DNA of 64,000 bases from Strongylocentrotus purpuratus. Taxonomy: Eukaryota; Echinodermata; Echinoidea; Camarodonta; Strongylocentrotidae. Shown here one piece after another: positions 46,935 to 56,025 of the stretch. The notes under the pieces are model-generated. The model had not been told where the DNA came from, made no database searches, and saw only the letters and a program-made list of their open reading frames with translations. Numbering within the stretch: the stretch's first letter is position 1; the number at the start of each line of letters is the position of its first letter. The position numbers and the translations under genes are program-made. The DNA lies in NCBI RefSeq assembly GCF_000002235.5, contig NW_022145597.1, positions 24,072,923-24,136,922 on the forward strand, given 5' to 3'.

Positions 46935-47250
46935 AAATCAATACCGAGCAACATCTGCACTGGAAAGTTGTTGACGAAAGATTAATGCATTATTTTAAAA
47001 ATCTATACTTTGACACTTGGATATTTCATACCACAATACTCTATGCAGTATGAACAGAGAGGACAGGGTGTTCGTCAGAATCACCAGCATACATAACCTA
47101 CAAGGAGCTTTGAACTGAGGTTATTACGCGAATACTATCTGATTTTGAATCGGAATGTTTGCATTTTCCTAGCACTTATAAAACTTGTGAGCTAAAAACT
47201 TGAACTTTCATCTTGTATATCATCGTCGTGCTCAGAAATGCGTGATATGG
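46935..47250 (+). promoter_or_regulatory. Promoter and non-coding first exon, gene 5
   Basis: TATAAAA at 47177-47183 about 30 bp before the first-exon block (CATCGTCGTGCTCAGAAATG), donor GTATGT after 47250. The upstream ACCGAGCAACATCTGC block is shared with genes 2 and 3 and the orphan. Intron 47251-48230 holds a SINE. Confidence 0.55.
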
Positions 47251-47322
47251 GTATGTATTCGTAAGAATTACATAGTTTTCTAAAGCGCATGAAAAATATA
47301 ATGATATGTACAGTTATAACAA

Positions 47323-47607
47323 AGAATAATAACAATATTAATATTCCGCTTTTATATAGCGCTCAATACATTATCGATATCTCGAAGCGGTTTACATATC
47401 TATATTACTCCGGTCATCGGATTCAGGCTTGTACACACACAATGTGTGCACATTCTCCACTCCCTGGGGAGCATTCCAGCAAGGCGTCATTTAACAGACG
47501 CTCACAATGCTGGGTGGAGGGTGGCAAATGTAGATTTCGTGCTGGGATTCGAACCCCATTCCTTGTGATCTGCAGTCGGGTGACTTACCTATTAGACCTA
47601 GTTTAAA
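47323..47607 (-). mobile_element. tRNA-derived SINE in intron 1 of gene 5
   Basis: On the minus strand, a tRNA-like head has box B GGGGTTCGAATCCC and an upstream box A-like stretch. The body shares ATCTACATTTGCCA with the SINE at 59215-59482, and the 3' part has AGCGCTATATAAAAGCGG and a TTATTATT tail. It is absent from the orphan intron at the aligned position. Confidence 0.65.
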
Positions 47608-48230
47608 ATAGTTTAAAATCATAGCACTGAAGTAGCCCTATATAATTGTATGCTATTATTATGCGCAGACAAATAGAATGTATGTAGCTTTTTAGAATAC
47701 TTAGTTTAAAATCTAGTCTTGTTATTCCGTTAAACAGGAAAAAAAACTTTGATTTTAATTTATTTCATGAAGAGAGTGACACGAATAGCTCAATAATAAC
47801 ATGCACTTTCTTGGCAAAACTTGTTATGAACATTCTCGTAAAATGACTCTGTTCAACTTGCCCTTCACTTTCTAAATTTACTGCTTTCTACTACTCTTTA
47901 TACTTTTGTACAATATGATGAGTAGCACATAGGCATATTACAGACATATCTTTCACTTTTTTTTTCTTGTCAATATTTTCCCTTTACATGTTTTATGTCA
48001 GATCTGACTATTCAATTTCAATTTCAATTGAAAATTATTATTTGACAATTATGTTTGTACGTTTAAGGGGCCCTATCTAACTTCTTGCTTTATAATACTA
48101 TATAATATACATATTTATATATAAATGTACATTTCATTCTTTATTAAGTTGATGAAGTATATCATTATTATTTTTAAAATCTAATCTTATATCCGAGTAC
48201 TAAAATAATGTCGGTAATTTTCATTTTCAG

Positions 48231-48656
48231 ACGTCAAACATATGCTGTTTTTATGGTCAACGCAGACGATACGGAAAGCTAAAACATAAGACTGTTCATC
48301 TATTTTGAAGGAAAAAGGTGATTCAGTAGCTACTGCCAAATCTTTTGTTACTGAGAGAATAACACCATCGTCTAAACTGCAAGGACTTACACAGAGAAAA
48401 AGGTACAAAGGGCGCTTGTTATTTTCATTTGTAATCGTGAAGAAATTGTACCAGATGTTGGATCCCATGCAAAGTTGAACCAGATTAATCGCGACCGTTA
48501 TCATTAATTTACTCGTGTCAAGATCGAGGGACGTGATCAATTTCACTTTAATGCAGGTTTGAAGCAAATTGAAAGTCCAGGTCTGACAGATCGATCTTGA
48601 ACAGTACAGTCATGAACAGTAATTTCTATTACAAGTCTCCAGGAGCTTGTCATAAA
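48231..48656 (+). other. 5' UTR part of coding exon, gene 5
   Basis: Follows the acceptor ending at 48230. Leader of about 426 nt, closest to that of gene 1. Confidence 0.55.
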
Positions 48657-49631
48657 ATGGGCGTTTTCATCATTTTAGTTAGTTTACTCGCATTCACAAG
48701 GGGTGATACTACAATGCTAACGGTCGTGGAGGGGGATTACACACAACTTAATTTTAGTTACCCTTGTGACAGCGTACGTGTCACTTTACGACAGGGATAC
48801 ATAACTCCATTTTATGATTCAGCTAATCCACAGTCAGTGCCATTGCCCGAGAATCGAGACCTTGTTTTTCAAAGTGAAACTGAGAGCAACAAGTGTCTTC
48901 TCCAACTTAAAGTCAATCCTGTACTGAGGTCTGACGAAGGCGGATATATTCTCACTGCATATAGTGATGATGGAATTATTCCAGAGGATCCAAGGGTTGG
49001 TTTGAGGGTTGATTATCCACCGGGTAAGGCGTCTTGCGAGTGGGGAGAGGAGAATGTTGTCGATGACTGGAGATCCATGCTGTGCAAGGCTCCTGCCGGG
49101 AGTATGCCAGGCCAAATTGCTTGCTATCAAAATGGAATCCGGCTACCCCATGTGACTACACCTACAAAGGTTGGGGATATTCTACAACAGATTATATGGG
49201 TTAGATATCCTCAAAATGCTTTTTGCTGTGCTTCTCTTCAAGATCAACCAATCGATAGATGCACATGTAATGACTTTGTATGGGATCCCTTACACAGTGG
49301 AAACATCATCACAGATCCATGCGCCGCGCCTCAGCAAGATTCAAGATCATCCCAAAGCCCTAAAGGAGATAGCAATTATTCCACTACCATTGCCACAGTA
49401 TCCCCAGTAAAAGAAAATATTGCGAAAAGACCTGTCAAGAACAATGTATACATAACACTGAATTGGGGCGTTTTATTAGCATTTGTATCTTTGGTGTTGC
49501 TGATCGTAGTCCAGTGCGTAGTTCTTACGGCAGCGTTTCGAAAGATTCGTCAATTCGCGGAACACAGATATGTCACAGATAAACAAAGAAGTGATTACAC
49601 GAGCGTACCAACTGTAGAAGTTAAACTTTAG
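48657..49631 (+). CDS. Ig-like type I membrane receptor, family gene 5 (ITIM-type tail)
   Basis: Encodes 324 aa. Signal peptide 1-16; Ig-like domain with all conserved positions but a distinct loop SDDGIIPEDPR (residues 103-113) where others have D-x-x-GNILEDPR; ten ectodomain cysteines; stalk; helix about 270-292 of gene 3 type; tail with SDYTSV (residues 312-317), fitting the ITIM consensus at Tyr314, and EVKL at the C terminus. The coding exon begins at 48231 after CATTTTCAG. An in-frame ATG at 48597 would add 20 residues before the signal peptide and is not favoured. It is the last family member before the ABC transporter. Confidence 0.85.
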   Translation: MGVFIILVSLLAFTRGDTTMLTVVEGDYTQLNFSYPCDSVRVTLRQGYITPFYDSANPQSVPLPENRDLVFQSETESNKCLLQLKVNPVLRSDEGGYILTAYSDDGIIPEDPRVGLRVDYPPGKASCEWGEENVVDDWRSMLCKAPAGSMPGQIACYQNGIRLPHVTTPTKVGDILQQIIWVRYPQNAFCCASLQDQPIDRCTCNDFVWDPLHSGNIITDPCAAPQQDSRSSQSPKGDSNYSTTIATVSPVKENIAKRPVKNNVYITLNWGVLLAFVSLVLLIVVQCVVLTAAFRKIRQFAEHRYVTDKQRSDYTSVPTVEVKL

Positions 49632-49818
49632 CTAGGCATACAGAAATGGTTTTGAGGTCCATACAGCCCAACCCCCCCCCCTTATTCTATTAATTTTTAT
49701 CTACTTATTTATTTTTAACAATTTATTTATTCGTTTTTGTTATGAATTAGTTTATTCATTCATTTATTTATTTGTCTATTCATTAAATTCATCAATTTAA
49801 TTAATGGATTATCTATCG

Positions 49819-49824
49819 AATAAA
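49819..49824 (+). terminator. Candidate polyadenylation signal, gene 5
   Basis: AATAAA about 190 bp after the stop in TTAT-rich DNA. The 3' flank differs from the other four genes. Confidence 0.25.
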
Positions 49825-50039
49825 TTGATTCACTATTATATTAATTAATTAATTATGTTATTTACTTATGTTATATCCATGTATTTATTATTTTGTATAA
49901 AAAAAATACTTAAACTAACACTCTACGCTGTAATTCCTTGTCTTTGAAGATTAAACACATTTGTTCTTTTTTCAATTTTTTTTTTATTTAGGGGGTGGGG
50001 GCGGGGGAGCTTGAACGAGCAATGATGACTTTCTTTTTA

Positions 50040-50905
50040 ATACAGTAATGAAAACAGAAAGAGGGCATTTTCATTTGAGTGGAAAAAGGAAAGAATCACT
50101 CCATTGTTCAAAGGTGGCGAATATGTATAAATACATTAACGAAAATGACATATTGATACCAAATCAATTTGGTTTCCGTTCAAACTTTTCAACAAGCCTC
50201 GCTCTTTTAAATCTAACGGAAAATATAAATAAGTAAATCAATTGATCGAGGTGATATGGTAGGGCTTGTTGCATTATACCTGGAAAAGGCGTATGATATA
50301 GTTAGTAATGAATATTGTTTTTAAAAACTGAAATCTTATGAGTTTGATAATTTTGATAATGATTGAGTAAACGCTGGGTTAAAGATTATTTTCAATTTAG
50401 AACTCAGAAAACAGTTATAAATGTTAATCAATTGTGAATTAAACGGATTACTCTCCTTGCCAAACCATTGAAACCAAACACTAACATTTTGAGGGGAAAA
50501 AAGCACAATCTACACTGCCAGTCAATTATTTAATTACCTCCCTCAAACTGTTAGAACGTAAACCAAACTACCGACTTTTATCAAATGCATTCAACATATC
50601 TTCCCAATAAGTTTTTAAAAAGTTGCCGGGATTTGATCATGATAGTTTTTTGTTCGTAAATCTTGTTTGTCTGATTCTTCTATTTCCCTACTATTTCTGT
50701 TTTTTTCTTTCACTAAAAAGAAAATGTGCCATTTGTATAGTTATTGAAATTCGTATTTATTCTTTGTAAATAATTTGTAATTACTATGTTATTTTTGTGA
50801 GGTTGTCTTATTTCGTATACGGACTTTCTGAAAAACAGCCTTGCGGCTGTAGGCAGGTTTCCTTTATCATCGTATTGAAATAGATAAAACTACAACAACA
50901 ACAAT
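50040..50905 (+). mobile_element. CR1/L2-type LINE fragment
   Basis: Short RT block NQFGFRSNFSTSLALLNL, then a degraded LYLEKAYDIV (usually LDLSKAFDTV). A C-terminal-like stretch near 50500-50580 and a 3' end with ATACGGAC and a hairpin AGCCTTGCGGCT precede an (ACA)n tail. Heavily deleted. Confidence 0.6.
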
Positions 50906-51011
50906 AAAAATTGTATAATATACAAATATACAATACCTTTCGAGGGTCTAGCAAAAACTATCAGCTAATGAAGAGGCATAAATAGTAACTTTCCCGAGGG
51001 CAAAAACAAAC

Positions 51012-51480
51012 TGAAATGAAAAACAAACTGAAATGAATTTTGTACATGTTCTATATCGTATTTAATGTACCAATGTTTAGTTTCTTATTTGTGTTATGTT
51101 TTTGAGGGATATCGTTATATTAACGTTGCTTATACATCGCATATCACTAACATAAAGAAATTCTCTATTATGCACTTAAAGAATGGTAATAGATTGTAAT
51201 ATATGTTGTGTAATAAATGTGGTAAAACTGAAAGACATCACGATGTAATAAGCGTTACCTGTAAATAAAATGTTGTGAATATTTCTATCATAATTGGTAA
51301 AGGTAAAGAGTCCCCTGTTTATAGTTCGTCTAAATGGTTTATGTTTTTCCTTTTTTTCATAGAAATAGGCAACTAAAAGTATTTAACTTAATCGAAGAAG
51401 AGAAGTAAAAACAAACTGAAATGAATTTTATACAATATGGCGTTTAATGTACCAATGTTTAGTTTCTTATTTGTGTTCTC
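51012..51480. repeat. Spaced direct repeat
   Basis: AACAAACTGAAATGAATTTT followed by TTTAATGTACCAATGTTTAG occurs at about 51022-51100 and 51411-51475. Confidence 0.6.
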
Positions 51481-51512
51481 GTTAACAGTATGTCTGAGCG
51501 TTTTATCTCTGA

Positions 51513-52016
51513 AAGGTATTACAAAGTTTTGGTAAATTTTGAAAATTGGGTGGATAGTGATTCTGTAAAATTTTGATAAATGTGGATGCCCATATAGATG
51601 TATTATAAGCACTAACAAATTTAGCCCCTACAACACTTCTGCTTTCGAGAAAAATTGAATATAACAATTTACCGGTGCTCCCGGTAAATGTTGATAAATT
51701 TCAAATAGCGCCTACGGCCATACGATGGTAGCTGCGACCATGGAAATCTCAGAATATGCAGTTGTGATATATATATTCCAAACGGTAATAGCAAATCGGT
51801 CGATTTTAGTCAAATAACATTGTTTTATAGCTAAATCAATATCTTGACCTTGAGAGGGAGCTATAAAACATAAAGACTTTATTATTTACAATTTCGTCAC
51901 TTTAGACTCGATTTCAACCGCGACACCGATCACTGAACATTTTAGGATCGCATATGCTTTCAATATGTTCATTTGAACCAAATTCATGACCCCTTACCAA
52001 AACTTTGTATTATCTT
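51513..52016 (-). mobile_element. Inverted-repeat element, copy 2
   Basis: Reverse-oriented copy of 26314-26770, with ends AAGGTATTACAAAG and CTTTGTATTATCTT. Some interior blocks are longer here (about 504 versus 457 bp). Confidence 0.6.
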
Positions 52017-52019
52017 TAA

Positions 52020-52800
52020 TGTAAGCAAAATATTGATGGATGTCTTAATGTACGTTGGGCAGATAGTATGATTGAAATCATATGAAATAAAATAAAATAA
52101 AATTAGTACTTTGCATTCTAAGATATTAGCCTGATCATTTTAATGGTCTCATCTTTTTCTCAGCAGAATCGATTATTCATGAAAGTGTGCGGGTAGGGGA
52201 AAGAGTAACATAATTCTAACACATGTTAAAAAAGAAAAGAAAATTACAGCCTAAAAAATCATTATCATGGACAGCCAAGGCCTCTACATAAATTATATAT
52301 GCCGTTCGCCATGCTCATGTTCATAGTATATTGTACGATGCAGTTACAACTCTTTTAGTTATAAAACATTTTAAATACACCGAAAAAATGAGCAAAATTG
52401 AAAGTGATCGAGCTTCGATAGGTCTTATTACTTTTCGAGGGAAAAATAGGAAGGAAAAAAGAAAAGAAAAAAAACAAACAGACTCAGCCACCTCCCCCCC
52501 CCCCCCAAAAAAAAAAAAAAAAAAAAAAAAAGAAAAGAACGTTTTCAGTTTAGAGCATATGATTTTGGTAAATACATGAACATGTTAACATTTTTGGCGC
52601 GCTGAGGCTGAGGCATGATTGCAGGGTAGGGTATTGTTAGGGTACAAAAACTGCCCATGCAATTTTCTGTAAAAATTACAGGCATTCTTTCGGTTGTCTT
52701 TATATTCCCATCAATTTGATTACGTCTTGGTCATAGTCCCGAAATGATTTTCGAAGAATCAGCTCAATTGCACTATCGGTACCTTATATAGTGTATCCCA
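52020..52800. other. Intergenic, nothing recognised
   Basis: AT-rich, with a C-tract and A-tract at about 52495-52531. Confidence 0.4.
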
Positions 52801-52802
52801 AA

Positions 52803-52942
52803 GAAATGTTTGTTTGTTTGTTTTTATTTCCGTATTAAATCATCACAACATACAAATACATACATATATGAGATATACGGCGGATAGACCATTTCAGGTG
52901 TATTAACAAAATACGCCTGTTCTTCCATGGGGTCATGTTTAG
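52803..52942 (-). mobile_element. LINE 3' end, minus strand
   Basis: On the minus strand, GACCCCATGGAAGAACAG, CTATCCGCCGTAT and ATACGGAAATAAA match the 3' UTR of the LINE at 36640-39271, with an (AAAC)n tail. A short 5'-truncated insertion. Confidence 0.65.
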
Positions 52943-53009
52943 ATTACGTAATATACAGAATAGTAATATTCCCATATTTCTGATGGAAACGTCTATTAAA
53001 AATGTATTT

Positions 53010-53081
53010 CGAAAGAAAAAGAGAGAGAAAGGGGGAGAAAGAGAGAGGGGCAGAGGGGAGAGAAAGAGAGAAGGGAGAGGG

Positions 53082-53128
<47 letters not shown>

Positions 53129-53160
53129 GGGGGGGGGAGGGAGAGGAAGAGGGAGAGAGC
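53010..53160. repeat. GA-rich microsatellite with G-tract
   Basis: Imperfect (GA)n, pure GA then about 20 G. Arg/Glu-rich frames are artefacts. Confidence 0.8.
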
Positions 53161-53334
53161 CTTGAGCCTTGAATATTGCATTGTGATATCAGAACCCTAC
53201 TTTATTCCCATTGTAACTGCGCAATGACCGTATCCTGAGACTTTTCGCAGGTAGTTCATTCTGTTTTTGTTTAATTTCTACAATAAGTATTTACGACCTA
53301 CCGGTATACCGAATTAGCCCGACAGGCGACAGCC

Positions 53335-53860
53335 TAGTGCACTTTGATCAAACGAACGAGGTACCAATAGCTGAGTGTTGGAACAATCGGGGAGGAACCT
53401 AGTATATTCAAATATAGACGTCTGCCGGGGCCCCTCTGCTGCATGTGGCCCCTTGGGCCGGTTAAAAGGGGCCCTAAAATGCGTTTGATCAAATGAACGA
53501 GGTACCACTTGAAACCAATGTTAACTAAATGCATGAATGCCACAAAGCACTGAATGGCCCGTGCCAGACAAATTTTCGGCTTCTTAGGGCCCGCCAGATG
53601 CCCATAAAATATGGCCCAAAGACCAGTTATTGTAGCATTGACCCAAGTTAAATAGGCCTATTCTAAGTATCACTCAAAAACCGATTTGGAATGGTCGGGT
53701 TTATTCTTACAGACTCAGGAAATCACCATGACAGACACATTTTCTGTTGCTTAGGGCCCGCGAGACGTCAAATATTATGTGGCCCAAAGGCCCATTATCA
53801 TAGTGCTGACTAAATGTTAAGAGGCATTATATCAAGAGGCATTGAAGTTGCATGTTTGCA
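53335..53860. repeat. Diverged tandem repeats
   Basis: GAACGAGGTACCA after TTTGATCAAA is repeated at about 53342 and 53485. A second pair (TTAGGGCCCGC near 53585 and 53753) has a spacing of about 165 bp. Confidence 0.5.
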
Positions 53861-53947
53861 TAATTGACCTGGTGCTGGGCAAATAATTTTAAGAGTAGGT
53901 GTAAATGTATTCAAAATGAAGTAAATTATATGAACATTATGCGAAAG

Positions 53948-53982
53948 AGAGAGAGAGAGAGAGTTAGAATATGCAGGAATAC

Positions 53983-54015
<33 letters not shown>
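53948..54015. repeat. GA microsatellites
   Basis: Two (GA)n runs separated by about 25 bp. Confidence 0.75.
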
Positions 54016-54018
<3 letters not shown>

Positions 54019-54019
54019 G

Positions 54020-55560
54020 GGAGAAATTACAGGAAAGATGGTGGGTGGAAATAATGAAAAGAAGAATGAGAAGATGAACGAGAAAAAGATTAAGAAGACC
54101 GAGAACTGGGCAAGCATGGCAAGAATACGAACAAGAACAATTGTGTACCACTTATATGGCGCAAGTCCTGTCCTAAGACATATCAGAGCGCTTTTAAGTA
54201 AATTACATAATTATTATTACCCTAGAGAGGATGTGTGTATTTATATATGTGCACCCCTCCCCCCCCCCCCCAGGGGCGGCGATCCTGGAGGGACGGGGAA
54301 CTATACGTCCCGCTCATTTTTAAAGGGGGGATCGTCCCCCCGGGAAATTTGAAAAAGTGCCCCCCAAAATGTATAGCAAATACTGACTAAAGACTGCAAC
54401 ACTCTTTTAGGCTCTGGAGGGGAGCGTTTAGATGAATACAAATGCAAAAAAATCTTCTTGCTCGGTCGCTAACCTCCCTCGCATAATATCCTTCAAATTG
54501 TAGAAAATCTGTATTCCGTTGGTATCACGTAAGCACAGTTTACACTGTACTTTTACAAGATTAAGAAATAGATCAGTGCTGCAAACATAAATATTCCGCT
54601 CGTTCTTTTCAGTAAGGAGTCACTAAAACATAGTCTATATATTTGCCAGGCTGATATTTGCCATTTCAACTCCCATAGCGATATCATGTATATGACAAAA
54701 GTTTTAGCGTGGGAAATATAACTCCCATCCACCGGGCCTATCCATGCCCAAGCTTCCTACTTACTAAAATTTACCTACTAAACTGATATTTACAACCCTT
54801 CGGACTGCACATTAAGGCAAAGTAAAAGTGAAGTGTGAAAAAAGGTATATTGCTTGGTTTTATAATATATTTTGCTAAGAAATATATTTTTTTAATACAA
54901 CAAAACTGGTGTACTGGTGGGATGGGGGGGGGGGGGGGGCTTGGGGCAGTTGACCCCCCAATATAATTCAAACGTGGTTTATTTCTCATTCGATACTTCG
55001 ATTGCTTAAATTACATGGTTTTCGGGATTTTTTTTCCTTTTTTCACTTTTGTTTGTAAATTATACCTCATTATGCGTTTAATGGAAAATGACAAATTCCC
55101 AAATAACAGTCAGGCAAAAATGCTAATTTAGAAGCCTACTCTAAGGCAGGCCCCTGTATGCTCATCTGACTGTTACTAAATGCCTAAAAACCCTGAGCTT
55201 CAGGGGGCTCCAGGCACGGATCCAGGGGGGGGGGGGGGGCGAGTGGGCCTTCAGCTAGGGCCTTCCTGGTAAAAAAAGAAAAAAAAGAAGAAAAAAAATG
55301 TGACCAAAAAATTACTCCTTTTTTTTGGTCAAGGGGGGGGGGGGGGTTTAGTCTTAAAAAGGCGCTCACTATCGGCCGACGCGATTTTCAAATTTTTGGG
55401 GTGAAAACAAATTAAAACATTAATGCTCACTAATTAGTGCCCCCCAAACGTTTTTGTTCACTACGCCACTGGTCCCTCGCATTCCGACCCCTTGGTCATG
55501 AAAATAAATCGCCGCCCTTGCCCCCCCCCCTTCCCATCCGCCAGCGCCGTGCCCCGCCAT
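54020..55560. other. Intergenic upstream of the ABC transporter
   Basis: No exon recognised. Contains several G/C tracts (about 54257-54270, 54925-54938, 55226-55238, 55334-55346) and fragments of dispersed repeats (GGGGCGG.GATCC, CCCTGAGCTTCAGGGGGCT). Confidence 0.4.
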
Positions 55561-55685
55561 ATCTCGACGTTTCGCGATCGGATATCGCGAGATATTCCTG
55601 CAGGTGAAACTGAGACTAGCTTGGTATTGAGCCTGAGACCGTAGATCTAAATTTGATATATGCAAGCTGACAGTTCATGTTCAAG
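55540..55685 (+). promoter_or_regulatory. Probable promoter/5' UTR of the ABCC4-like gene
   Basis: A locally CpG-rich stretch with TATCGCGAGA (one mismatch from the TCTCGCGAGA core-promoter element) at about 55583-55592. No TATA box. An in-frame stop (55668-55670) closes the frame upstream of the start codon. Confidence 0.35.
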
Positions 55686-55747
55686 ATGACAGACGGTCCT
55701 CCAAATCCAGCAGAAAATGGTGGGATTTTGTCTCAAACGTTTTTCTG
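55686..55747 (+). CDS. ABCC4-like exon 1 (coding part)
   Basis: [20 protein letters not shown] plus two bases, donor GTGAGT. The split codon joins T of exon 2 to give Cys. Confidence 0.75.
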
Positions 55748-55988
55748 GTGAGTTAGTGCCCCAACGAACGTATGCATCTGTCACTTATATTATAGCCTAG
55801 GCCTACACTGCATTAATTATTATGAATGGGACATCAATTGCATCAGCTGAGCCTTTTGTACAGTGCATGCAGCGGAGGCCGCTATCGTCCCCGCTACCTC
55901 GGCTGCTAGTGAGCATGCGCATGCCGAGTTTGACTGATAGTTATAATATGTGTAGTTGTATGACTGGAGTGCTAGTAGTATGGGAGGG

Positions 55989-56025
<37 letters not shown>

